Shown: piece by piece, positions 16,399 through 23,478 of the stretch | How positions within the stretch are numbered: the first letter of the stretch is position 1 | Layout of the letters: the number at the start of each line of letters is the position of its first letter | Source: Sulfuricurvum sp. | GTDB taxonomy: Bacteria > Campylobacterota > Campylobacteria > Campylobacterales > Sulfurimonadaceae | Assembly (NCBI GenBank): GCA_028718525.1 | Contig: JAQULP010000009.1 | Location: 20,903-84,902 of the forward strand | Reading direction: 5' to 3' | Length of the DNA stretch: 64,000 nucleotides | Program-made: the position numbers and the translations under genes | Notes under the pieces: generated by a model | What the model was told of the DNA's origin: nothing | What the model saw: the letters and a program-made list of their open reading frames with translations, nothing else | Database searches by the model: none

Positions 16399-16678
16399 AG
16401 CGGTAATGGGCAGTAAGATGAATCAGGCGATTGGGATTAAACCGCCAAAAATGGTTAGGGTCAAATTCGGGATGTTCGATCATCTTCCGATAAAGCTCTT
16501 CATCGGTTAATCCGGGAAAGTTGTGTTCTGTTTCAACCATAATCCGTTCGAGCAAGTCGACCGATTCGGGAGTGGTATCATCATCGGGTAATCGTTTTGT
16601 CGGGAAAAAGTAATAGAGTTTCCATACCGACAATCCGAGTCCGGCGATAAACGCCCCCATCATCATCCATTCGATCAC
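16373..16678 (-). CDS. Small single-pass membrane protein, last gene of the Fur-box operon
   Basis: This is a 101-residue protein with one N-terminal membrane segment (residues 4-22, MMMGAFIAGLGLSVWKLYYF). A polar C-terminal domain follows, ending HLTAHYRFKEPNFRR. The start is set to the GTG at 16678, because an AAGGAG site lies 6 bases before it and it overlaps the upstream stop as GTGA. A longer ATG start at 16717 would run 43 bases into the upstream gene. I recognise no family. Its position at the end of the porin/FMN-protein operon suggests an accessory of that membrane system. Confidence 0.65.
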   Translation of the reverse strand: MIEWMMMGAFIAGLGLSVWKLYYFFPTKRLPDDDTTPESVDLLERIMVETEHNFPGLTDEELYRKMIEHPEFDPNHFWRFNPNRLIHLTAHYRFKEPNFRR

Positions 16679-17106
16679 GCTAACTCCTTGAGGGTTTTTT
16701 GAAAGATAAGAATCCATACCCAGCCTAAAGAGAATTCAAACAAGATAAAAGAGGCCAGTTTGATATAGGCAAACAGTTCAAATCCGGATGCTATCATGAA
16801 GACCGATCCTTGATCGAGTATTAAAAGGGTAAAGAGAAGATAAGGGGCCGCGCGTTTGATCTTTTCGCTAACGGTGGGGGTAAAGCTTAAAAAATGGAGG
16901 GTTGCCATCAGGGCAACAGTGATAAAGAGGGTATGCGGAGCAACCACTTCCAACAGGCCGTGAATCGATTTGTCATGATAATGATTGAGGATCGATGCGG
17001 GATTAAAACCGATAGTACGCCAAAAGAGGGTCCCCCCGAGTACGGATTGAAAGAGAACGAGAGCGATGAATGCAAGGGCCAAAAAGTGAAGCGGACGTTC
17101 ACGCAT
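16675..17106 (-). CDS. His-rich four-helix membrane protein
   Basis: This is a 143-residue inner-membrane protein with about four transmembrane helices (roughly residues 7-27, 49-75, 88-106 and 113-135). Histidines cluster at the start and end of helix 2 (H42, H44, H49, H58, H71), as might serve heme b or metal binding. The ATG at 17106 overlaps the upstream stop by one base; an open extension further upstream lies within the preceding gene. I recognise no named family. In context with an FMN-binding protein it is a candidate transmembrane electron carrier, which is inference. Confidence 0.65.
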   Translation of the reverse strand: MRERPLHFLALAFIALVLFQSVLGGTLFWRTIGFNPASILNHYHDKSIHGLLEVVAPHTLFITVALMATLHFLSFTPTVSEKIKRAAPYLLFTLLILDQGSVFMIASGFELFAYIKLASFILFEFSLGWVWILIFQKTLKELA

Positions 17107-17585
17107 TAGAGCCGCCGTCTCAAAAGAGCAATCATCAGTTCGCTCCCGCCCAAGAGCATCACCGCATGAAACAGGATAAAGGACCCTCCGGCTACAGATA
17201 CGGCGATCGGACCGATCCATTGGGCGGTTAATAACATGAGAGGATAGAGGATCAGCCCGGCTAAGGAGATACCTAAAAATACAATTTTAAAGGTACTGGA
17301 ACGGGAAGTACGAAGATAAAGCGATGCGATCAAAATGTAGATCAATACGAGGCTGAAAAGATCGGTATGTATTGTCAAAAGTAGATCATTAAAGCTCATC
17401 GGCTCTTGAAATTCATCCGGATTCCCTAAAATGACACTGTTCCATGCTTGCGGTGAAGTGCCATAGTCGATCGATTTGGCGATGAGGTTCAACCCCATGG
17501 CGGCGATTAGGCCGATGAGCATCCATAGCATCACCAGACGTAGGGAACTATTGTTTGAGAGTTTTTGGGAAGCGATAAATTTCAT
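17106..17585 (-). CDS. Four-helix membrane protein of the Fur-box operon
   Basis: This is a 159-residue membrane protein with predicted helices near residues 18-38, 70-88, 100-122 and 127-155. A periplasm-like loop with PDEFQEP follows helix 1. Histidines lie at the start of helix 2 (IHTDLF) and in helix 4 (LFHAVML), each within or next to the membrane. It could pair with the neighbouring 143-residue protein. No family is recognised. It starts one base after the FMN-protein stop and overlaps the next gene by TAATG, so it is part of a tightly coupled operon. Confidence 0.65.
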   Translation of the reverse strand: MKFIASQKLSNNSSLRLVMLWMLIGLIAAMGLNLIAKSIDYGTSPQAWNSVILGNPDEFQEPMSFNDLLLTIHTDLFSLVLIYILIASLYLRTSRSSTFKIVFLGISLAGLILYPLMLLTAQWIGPIAVSVAGGSFILFHAVMLLGGSELMIALLRRRL

Positions 17586-17586
17586 A

Positions 17587-18105
17587 TCAGGGTTTCACAA
17601 TCTCCAGTAATGCCAAAGCGGTTCTGGCTCCATCGGTTATGGCGCGTGCCGATAAGGTTGCTCCTGTGGTTGTCGGAATATCTTGATTGAGTTTTAGTGT
17701 ATTGGCGCTGCTTTTGTTGTCAAATCCATCAAGCCATGTTTTGGAAGGGAGATACTCAATCGGTTCGTTAAAAGCAACGATTTCAATCGACTTTATTTTA
17801 CCGTCGCTACCGATAAGATAAAGTGTTACGGCTGTTTTGGTGCGTACTTTTTTGGACATTAAGACGCCATACCCGATACTTTGCGATCCGTTTTTAGCAA
17901 TATAGATACGGTAGAGTTTGGAATCGATAGGCTGCTGAGCCGTTTTGATTAATTGTTGAAGCTGTACTTCACTAAGGATAATATTTTGCTGCTCCACCGA
18001 TTTCGCCCCGAATGTACGAAGTGTAAGGGAGGAAGGGTCGCCCAATACCTGGGCGAAAGAGAGGGTGGAACATAAAAGTATCGGTATCATTGATTTCATT
18101 TTCAT
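17587..18105 (-). CDS. Exported FMN-binding domain protein (covalent flavin)
   Basis: This is a 172-residue protein with a cleavable Sec signal (to about ALSFAQVLG) followed by a single FMN-binding domain of the NqrC/RnfG/NosR type. Near the C-terminus, TTTGATLSARA (residues 145-154) matches the flavinylation motif, with T150 as the expected FMN-linked threonine. The conserved AFNEPIEYLP and TWLDGF blocks precede it. It should carry covalently bound FMN in the periplasm, attached by ApbE, which is encoded divergently 1.5 kb away. Its ATG overlaps the porin stop by one base. It probably passes electrons to or from an extracytoplasmic substrate. Confidence 0.82.
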   Translation of the reverse strand: MKMKSMIPILLCSTLSFAQVLGDPSSLTLRTFGAKSVEQQNIILSEVQLQQLIKTAQQPIDSKLYRIYIAKNGSQSIGYGVLMSKKVRTKTAVTLYLIGSDGKIKSIEIVAFNEPIEYLPSKTWLDGFDNKSSANTLKLNQDIPTTTGATLSARAITDGARTALALLEIVKP

Positions 18106-19442
18106 TAAAAAATAAATCCTAATCCAAAAGAGTAAATTCCTTCATTTTCAACACTGCTCACACTGTTTTTATTATGACGTAGCGTATATTCTCCCTTGAG
18201 AACGACTTGTTCATGCGGGAAATAATTGACGCCATAGGAAAAATTCTCGCTTGTTCCGAATGAAGTTGCACTGTTGGCCAAAGAGGTGGCCATATTGTAG
18301 TTTTCATATTGGAAGAAGACCGGCATCCGTCCGGTAGCTTGTGAAAATAACGGTAAGATATTATACTCCATATTGACGTAACCTCCCCGCGCATTTTGGG
18401 GATGAAATAAAAAGTCAACCGATACATCATTAAAAGTATGGATACCGAGATAGGAATCCGCATTACTCAAATGAGCTTGTGCATAAAGGACTTTGAGTTT
18501 GAACCCTTCGTATTGGTATTGGGTGTGAATATCACCGATGCTTAATTGCCCCGTTGCTTTATTGGCGCTGGAAGGGCCCGCCTTACCCGTATATAAGCTG
18601 GCACCGACCATTAGTCCGTTTATCCCGGTATAATCTAAACGTGCGACGACAGCAAGATTGGAGACGCCATTGTTCGTCTCATTTCCGCCGCGTCGTCCGT
18701 CCATGATCCATTGTTTACCGTAACTTGCCGCTTCCGGCTCACCGTCGTGATTGGCAAGTCCCATGTCCAACGCGACAACGACTCCCGCCGCATAGTTGAA
18801 AGTGTCTGTTTTGCCGTAAACACTCAGACCGTTTTCATGCCAGGTCGAAGGTATAAGATATCTCTCGACATCGGGACGTTTGACGGTATTGAAAAGTACC
18901 GGTTCATGGTTGAGATTCACTAGCCCCATGGGGACAATTTGATGCCCTAAACGGACATTAAACGCCGGATCCAGGAGAAAATCAATATAGAGCTGTTCCA
19001 GTGCAATCTCTTGACCGCCGTGCTCAAATTCGATTTCAGAATTCAGAATAATCGAATCGCTGAATTTGTACCCTATATAGGGTACGAAACGGTAAGCTTC
19101 ACTCACGTTAGCCCCGTTTTTGGTGTAATGGGAGTAAAAAAGCTCTCCATAGCCTCCGATAGAGAGAGGGTTTTTGGAATAATAGACTTTGGATGCGGCG
19201 GCACCTAGCCCTGATTCGGTTTTATCCATATCGATTGTGGTAAATGAAGTTGCCGTTTGGGTGTTGATGAGTTCTTCGGTCAGGGTCTGTGTCTGTTCCG
19301 ATTGCTTTTTATCATTTACCTCTAACGCCGAAAGACGTTCATTGAGCAATTTAAGTTGCATTTTTAGATCATTCATCTCATCTGCTGAAGCGTGGGATGT
19401 CATCAAAATGAGTGCCGCCGTACTTAAGAGCAAGGGTTTCAT
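18105..19442 (-). CDS. Outer-membrane porin with N-terminal coiled coil
   Basis: This 445-residue protein has a signal peptide (to SHASADE) and a short coiled coil (about residues 22-55, heptad-like LKMQLKLLNERLSALEV). A long region of alternating beta strands follows, ending in the aromatic C-terminus FGLGFIF expected for BAM insertion. It resembles porins of the OprO/OprP or phosphate-selective type only in general layout, so the substrate is unknown. The ATG at 19442 is preceded by AGGAT, and a Fur-box-like sequence lies 14-28 bases upstream. First gene of a five-gene minus-strand operon. Confidence 0.8.
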   Translation of the reverse strand: MKPLLLSTAALILMTSHASADEMNDLKMQLKLLNERLSALEVNDKKQSEQTQTLTEELINTQTATSFTTIDMDKTESGLGAAASKVYYSKNPLSIGGYGELFYSHYTKNGANVSEAYRFVPYIGYKFSDSIILNSEIEFEHGGQEIALEQLYIDFLLDPAFNVRLGHQIVPMGLVNLNHEPVLFNTVKRPDVERYLIPSTWHENGLSVYGKTDTFNYAAGVVVALDMGLANHDGEPEAASYGKQWIMDGRRGGNETNNGVSNLAVVARLDYTGINGLMVGASLYTGKAGPSSANKATGQLSIGDIHTQYQYEGFKLKVLYAQAHLSNADSYLGIHTFNDVSVDFLFHPQNARGGYVNMEYNILPLFSQATGRMPVFFQYENYNMATSLANSATSFGTSENFSYGVNYFPHEQVVLKGEYTLRHNKNSVSSVENEGIYSFGLGFIF

Positions 19443-19455
19443 GTCATATCCTTTA

Positions 19456-19470
19456 TGATACTGATTATTA
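19456..19470 (-). promoter_or_regulatory. Fur-box-like site before the porin operon
   Basis: TGATACT-G-ATTATTA matches the 7-1-7 Fur consensus TGATAAT-N-ATTATCA at 12 of 14 positions. It lies 14 bases upstream of the porin ATG, where bound Fur would block transcription or the leader. Match counted by eye; binding is not shown. Confidence 0.55.
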
Positions 19471-19513
19471 TTAACGAAAGTATAGAACAGCAAGCTGAAA
19501 ATAATATTAATAT

Positions 19514-19528
19514 TGAAAATAAATATCA
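19514..19528 (+). promoter_or_regulatory. Fur-box-like site before apbE
   Basis: TGAAAAT-A-AATATCA matches the 7-1-7 Fur consensus at 12 of 14 positions, 39 bases upstream of the apbE ATG. A weaker overlapping match (10 of 14) lies at 19496-19510. The region is AT-rich, which raises the chance background. Confidence 0.5.
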
Positions 19529-19566
19529 ATTACTTTGTTCTCTCCGGTTCGTGTTACACTTCGGCA

Positions 19567-20502
19567 ATGAAAACAATAGTAATGGTCTTGATCTTGGGGA
19601 TTAAGGGAGTGTATGCAGAGCGTACACAGGTGCATATGGGGACGATGATCCATGTGAATGTGTCGGATGTAAACGCAAGTGATGCGGTATTTAATGAATT
19701 TGGTTATCTGGATCAGACGCTATCTACCTATAAAAAGGATTCGGAAGTTTCCTTGCTTAACCGTAATTTTGAATTGAACGCTTCAGAGGTTACACGGGAG
19801 ATATTGGTACGTTCTGTGGAGATGTACCGTTTAAGCGAAGGGGCATTTGATGTAACGGTTGGTTCCTTAACGCATAAGGGATACCGTTTCGGATACGACG
19901 ATGAACGGCTCCCCGATTTAGGTGAAGTTGAACGTTTAGGCCAATCGATTCAAAGTACACGCATCCATATAGTAGGGAAAACGGTTAGAGTCGAACCGAA
20001 AACCGTAATCGATCTAGGGGGGATAGGGAAGGGTTATGCCGTTGATCGTGGTATGGCGATTTTAATCCAGAGAGGGATAACGAAGGGCATTATTGCCGCA
20101 TCGGGAGATATCGGCTGTTTGGATGCGTGCGATATTGCCGTTCAGGATCCATTTCATCCGGATGGGAGCATAGCGACGATCCAATCTACTTTAAAGCGTT
20201 TTGCCGTAAGTACAAGCGGGAATTATGAACGCTATGTTAAAAACAAAAGTAATAATCATCTAATCAATCCTAAAACGTATCAACCGCAGCAACAATATGC
20301 TTCGGTAACTTTGATGGACACAGGGGATAATACCCGTCTTGATGCTTTGGCTACTGCGGTTTCGGTAATGGGAGAAAAACGGGCGATAAGCATGCTGGAG
20401 AAATTGGATATCGCATATATCTTAGTTCGCAATGACGGTACGATCACACACAAGATCCGAATACCCGGTGTAAGGGTCACTTTTAAGAGAAGTGAAAAGT
20501 AG
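19567..20502 (+). CDS. apbE: FAD:protein FMN transferase
   Basis: ApbE moves FMN from FAD onto threonine in the S/TGAT motif of exported proteins. The 311-residue protein starts at the ATG at 19567 and has a signal peptide (LILGIKGVYAE). Family blocks follow: LDQTLSTYKKDSEVSLLN, EGAFDVTVGSL, DLGGIGKGYAVDRGM, ASGDIG, NHLINPKTY and NTRLDALATAVSVMG. The aspartate/threonine set that binds Mg is in the last block. It is divergent from the porin/FMN-protein operon, whose FMN-binding product is its obvious target. Confidence 0.92.
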   Translation: MKTIVMVLILGIKGVYAERTQVHMGTMIHVNVSDVNASDAVFNEFGYLDQTLSTYKKDSEVSLLNRNFELNASEVTREILVRSVEMYRLSEGAFDVTVGSLTHKGYRFGYDDERLPDLGEVERLGQSIQSTRIHIVGKTVRVEPKTVIDLGGIGKGYAVDRGMAILIQRGITKGIIAASGDIGCLDACDIAVQDPFHPDGSIATIQSTLKRFAVSTSGNYERYVKNKSNNHLINPKTYQPQQQYASVTLMDTGDNTRLDALATAVSVMGEKRAISMLEKLDIAYILVRNDGTITHKIRIPGVRVTFKRSEK

Positions 20503-20521
20503 TTAAGGGAAAGATTTATTA

Positions 20522-20536
20522 TAATAACAATTATCA
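20522..20536 (+). promoter_or_regulatory. Fur-box-like site upstream of the di-heme peroxidase promoter
   Basis: TAATAAC-A-ATTATCA matches the Fur consensus at 12 of 14 positions, with a perfect second half-site. It ends four bases before the -35 box of the next promoter. Confidence 0.55.
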
Positions 20537-20539
20537 CTA

Positions 20540-20568
20540 TTGACATATTTGTTTTGCTTTGGCATAAT
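20540..20568 (+). promoter_or_regulatory. Sigma-70 promoter of the di-heme peroxidase gene
   Basis: TTGACA (20540-20545), a 17-base spacer, then CATAAT (20563-20568): a perfect -35 and a 5-of-6 -10. The start site should fall near 20575, inside the second Fur-like box. Confidence 0.65.
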
Positions 20569-20570
20569 TT

Positions 20571-20585
20571 TGAAAATCATTATTA
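20571..20585 (+). promoter_or_regulatory. Fur-box-like site over the di-heme peroxidase start site
   Basis: TGAAAAT-C-ATTATTA matches the Fur consensus at 12 of 14 positions and covers the expected +1. With the box at 20522-20536 it brackets the promoter, a layout suited to repression by iron-loaded Fur. Confidence 0.55.
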
Positions 20586-20599
20586 CAAAGGAGGGTGAA

Positions 20600-21727
20600 G
20601 TGAAGCTTTCTACTTACCTTACCCTGTCCCTATCGGCAATGGCAGTTTTCGTATTAAACGGATGCAATGAAGGGATTTTCTCAGATACTCCGACAGCAGC
20701 TCAGAGCGAGCTTGCGGCGTTGGGTGAGGAACTCTTTTTTGATACCAATCTCTCGGAACCGGCAGGGCAGTCCTGTGCCTCATGTCATTCATTTACGAGC
20801 GGTTTGGCTGATCCTGACAGTCATTTTTCTACCTCTGAAGGGGTGATCTCCGGTCAATTTGGAACACGAAATACTCCAAGTGCCGCCTATGCGGCGTATG
20901 CACCGCCATTTACGTATGACCTGGTTGAAGGTCTGTATAGCGGCGGGCAATTTTTAGATGGACGCGCATCGATGCTCGAAGATCAGGCCAAAGGGCCTCC
21001 CCTGAATCCGGTAGAGATGCATAATCCGAATAAAGAAACCTTTATGGCTAAAATTGAAGCGGCACCTTATGCATCTAAATTTAAAACCTTATTCGGGTTG
21101 AATGTTTTTAACGACACTGAAGCGGCATATGAGAAAGTAGCCCGCGCTATTGCGGCATTTGAGCGGATAAAACGCTTTTCGCCGTTTAGTTCTAAATTTG
21201 ATGCGTATGTCCAAGGGAAAGCGGTATTAACTTCTCAGGAGCTGGAAGGATTAACTCTTTTTGAGGGAAAAGGGCGGTGCGTTGCATGCCATCCGTCACG
21301 TCCTACGAGTGACGGAACTCCTGGCTTGTTTACCGATTTTACTTATGATAATCTGGGGGTTCCTAAAAATAGAACGATTCCTGCCTACGCAGCCGATGAG
21401 AATTTCACGGATATCGGTTTAGCCGGAAATTTGCAGGTAATCGCAGATGGGCGTAGCACGGCAAATAGGGGAAAATTCAAAGTGTCCACTCTGCGTAATG
21501 TTGCGCTTACCGGACCTTACATGCATAACGGTGTGTTTAAGACACTGAAAGAAGTGGTATCGTTCTACAATACGCGTGACACGAATCAAACCCGTTGGGG
21601 GAGTGCCGAGATCCCCGAAACCGTTAATCATACCGAATTGGGGAACCTTGGATTAAGTGATGCGGAAGAAGATGCCATCGTCGCCTTTTTGATGACCTTG
21701 ACAGATGGGTACAGTTCTAACCCCTAA
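20600..21727 (+). CDS. Di-heme cytochrome c peroxidase family lipoprotein (MauG/CcpA-like)
   Basis: This is a 375-residue periplasm-facing protein with two c-type heme motifs, CASCH near residue 59 and CVACH near residue 227, the spacing of the bacterial di-heme peroxidase/MauG family. The N-terminus has a lipobox (LNGC, C22), so it is probably tethered by lipid. The GTG at 20600 is chosen because AAGGAGG lies 5-6 bases upstream; longer frames have no ribosome site and would bury the lipobox. Typical blocks include TRNTPSAAYAAY and GPYMHNGVFKTL. It may reduce peroxide or oxidise a partner protein. Its end overlaps convergent ribE by four bases. Confidence 0.87.
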   Translation: MKLSTYLTLSLSAMAVFVLNGCNEGIFSDTPTAAQSELAALGEELFFDTNLSEPAGQSCASCHSFTSGLADPDSHFSTSEGVISGQFGTRNTPSAAYAAYAPPFTYDLVEGLYSGGQFLDGRASMLEDQAKGPPLNPVEMHNPNKETFMAKIEAAPYASKFKTLFGLNVFNDTEAAYEKVARAIAAFERIKRFSPFSSKFDAYVQGKAVLTSQELEGLTLFEGKGRCVACHPSRPTSDGTPGLFTDFTYDNLGVPKNRTIPAYAADENFTDIGLAGNLQVIADGRSTANRGKFKVSTLRNVALTGPYMHNGVFKTLKEVVSFYNTRDTNQTRWGSAEIPETVNHTELGNLGLSDAEEDAIVAFLMTLTDGYSSNP

Positions 21728-22338
21728 TAAAGGGAACTGATATGATCGATATCCTCCCAGCTCATTTTTCTCGTAGAGGAAGCGGTGAGAATATGGCGTA
21801 TGTACCGGGCGAATAGGTCGGTTTCGATATTGACCCGTGTCCCTTTTTGATACAGACCAAAGAGGGTTTCCCGCATAGTAATCGGGATAATGGTTAGGCG
21901 AAAGGCATCTTTCATGACCTCATTGACGGTGAGGCTAATTCCGTCGATCGTAATGGAGCCTTTCGGAGGGATCAGGGGGATGAACTCTGGATCGACATCG
22001 ACGATTACATCGTAACTGTTGCCGTTATCGGTAATGGAGCGAATGGTTCCGATAGTATCGATATGCCCTTGAACAATATGCCCTTCGAATCGCTCCCCCA
22101 TCATCATAGCCGGTTCGATGTGAACTTTTCCGCTTAGTTTTTCGGTTGCGATATGCTCTAGTGTTTCTGGGGAAAGTTCGACGCTGAATCCATCACTTTC
22201 GATACTCACGACAGAGAGGCATGTACCGTTGATGGCGATGGAATCACCAAGCTTCGGCTTATGTAGCGCTTTGAGGGATAGTCGGTTTCCACCGAAGCTT
22301 TTGACGTGCGCCATCTCTCGAATCAAACCTGTAAACAT
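21724..22338 (-). CDS. ribE: Riboflavin synthase alpha chain
   Basis: RibE dismutates 6,7-dimethyl-8-ribityllumazine to riboflavin. The 204-residue protein has the two tandem lumazine-binding repeats: MFTGLI with NGTCLSVV in the first, and FEGHIVQGHIDTIG with IDGISLTVNEV in the second. Length and motifs are normal, and AAGGAAT precedes the ATG. No FMN riboswitch is seen upstream; the 12-base gap to the Sel1 gene suggests cotranscription with it. It sits directly against a flavin-using module (FMN protein and ApbE), so flavin supply and use are encoded side by side. Confidence 0.94.
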   Translation of the reverse strand: MFTGLIREMAHVKSFGGNRLSLKALHKPKLGDSIAINGTCLSVVSIESDGFSVELSPETLEHIATEKLSGKVHIEPAMMMGERFEGHIVQGHIDTIGTIRSITDNGNSYDVIVDVDPEFIPLIPPKGSITIDGISLTVNEVMKDAFRLTIIPITMRETLFGLYQKGTRVNIETDLFARYIRHILTASSTRKMSWEDIDHISSLY

Positions 22339-22350
22339 CGAATTCCTTTA

Positions 22351-23034
22351 TTAAAAGACTATTTTACCCTCTTCCTGCAGAGAACGGATAATGCTTTTTG
22401 CTTTTTCATGACCATTGTATGCCGCTTTACGACACCATTCCAATGCGGTATCATTATTCATCTCACATCCGAGCCCCTGATCGAACATCAGTCCGAGATT
22501 ATATTGCCCCTCCGCAAGATTCATATTGGCAGCTCGGGAAAAACAGATAAAGGCTCTGGCATAGTCTTGAGGTACGCCATGCCCCTCTTTATAAAGGACC
22601 CCCAAATTATTAAAGGCATGGACATTCCCCCGCTTTGCCGCTTCTTCGTACCAGAATGCCGCTTCGGAGAAATTTTGGACACATCCAAGCCCCCGTTCCA
22701 GTGAGAGGGCTGTCTCGTATTGGGCTTGAGCAAATCCGAGAATCGAAGCCCGTAAAAGCAATTCGAATGCTTTGAATTGGTCGTGAGAAACAACTGCGCC
22801 ATCGGCATACATGAGCGCCAGATTGTAAATTGCTGCAGGTTCATCAAGCTCCGCTGCTTGGGTGTATAAATGATAGGAACGTTCCAAAGAACATTCGACT
22901 CCGAGCCCTTTTTGATGCATATATCCCAAGGATGACAGGGCTGTAGGGTTGTTTTGTAGTGCCAGAGTTTCGAAAAGTTCTATTGCCTCTTCGTATTGTT
23001 TGGCGTTAAAAGCATCAAATGCACGTTGAAGCAT
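22351..23034 (-). CDS. Sel1-like repeat protein
   Basis: This is a 227-residue alpha-solenoid of Sel1-type TPR repeats. About six 36-residue units follow the pattern A-x-x-x-LG-x-MY-x-x-G-x-GV, for example LGYMHQKGLGVE, NLALMYADGAVV, NNLGVLYKEGHGVP and NLGLMFDQGLGCE. Several repeats carry paired cysteines, like the secreted HcpA-type proteins of this phylum, but no signal peptide is seen here, so it is probably cytoplasmic. Such repeats mediate protein-protein contact. The partner is unknown. It precedes ribE by 12 bases on the minus strand. Confidence 0.82.
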   Translation of the reverse strand: MLQRAFDAFNAKQYEEAIELFETLALQNNPTALSSLGYMHQKGLGVECSLERSYHLYTQAAELDEPAAIYNLALMYADGAVVSHDQFKAFELLLRASILGFAQAQYETALSLERGLGCVQNFSEAAFWYEEAAKRGNVHAFNNLGVLYKEGHGVPQDYARAFICFSRAANMNLAEGQYNLGLMFDQGLGCEMNNDTALEWCRKAAYNGHEKAKSIIRSLQEEGKIVF

Positions 23035-23079
23035 TGCAGATCCCTCGTCTATTTTTGGCGGATTATAACAAAGTGCCCT

Positions 23080-23277
23080 TTAGCGACGCACTTTTCTGGC
23101 TTCACGCTGTTTTTCTTTAAGCTTGGTAACAACGTCCTTGAGCTCCTCTTTTTTTTTGAGGAGCTCATCACGAACAAGATACTCGTCTCCACCGTCAACC
23201 TCCGGATCATATTCAAGAGGTTCGGGATTGTAGTTTTGAAGAAGCTCTTCTAATGTTTTGGTGTTAGCGGTATCCAT
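23080..23277 (-). CDS. Small charged protein with coiled coil, unknown
   Basis: This is a 65-residue hydrophilic protein. The first half is acidic (LEYDPEVDGGDEYLV). The second half is a lysine-rich helix likely to form a coiled coil (residues 37-60, ELLKKKEELKDVVTKLKEKQ) and ends ARKVRR. No family is recognised. The frame is supported by codon use and by its isolation between two genes. It could bind nucleic acid or a partner through the helix, but nothing specific can be said. Confidence 0.55.
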   Translation of the reverse strand: MDTANTKTLEELLQNYNPEPLEYDPEVDGGDEYLVRDELLKKKEELKDVVTKLKEKQREARKVRR

Positions 23278-23358
23278 TGGTGTTATCCGTCATCAAAATA
23301 TTTTCTTAATTGTAGGCAATTTTTCCTTTGCCTTTTTATAGGTTTCAACATGAGAGGC

Positions 23359-23364
23359 TATAAT
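23359..23364 (+). promoter_or_regulatory. Putative -10 element for mnmG
   Basis: A perfect TATAAT in the context GAGGCTATAATTG lies 115 bases upstream of mnmG. It implies a leader of about 105 bases that carries the structured segment below. Confidence 0.5.
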
Positions 23365-23387
23365 TGCATCTTTGATTGTAATTTTTC

Positions 23388-23453
23388 TGCCCATAGCGGG
23401 CAAGCTTTAGTGCCGTAGCGGCTAGCGTAGCCAAAGGGGTTAAATTCCTTTGG
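23388..23453 (+). promoter_or_regulatory. Structured mnmG leader with three stem-loops
   Basis: Possible stems: TGCCC/GGGCA (23388-23402); either GCCG/CGGC (23412-23422) or GGCTA/TAGCC (23420-23432), which exclude each other; and CCAAAGG/CCTTTGG (23431-23453). The last ends about 25 bases before the mnmG ATG. The overlapping alternatives suggest a switch or attenuator, though no known riboswitch class is recognised. Copy 2 of the 12-base motif lies inside at 23423-23434. Confidence 0.4.
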
Positions 23454-23478
23454 CGTTTAAAATTTTAAAGAAGTAATA

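Noticed and set aside
16679..16717. ATG start at 16717 for the small membrane protein
   Set aside because: It would overlap the upstream gene by 43 bases; the GTG at 16678 has a strong AAGGAG site and a GTGA coupling.
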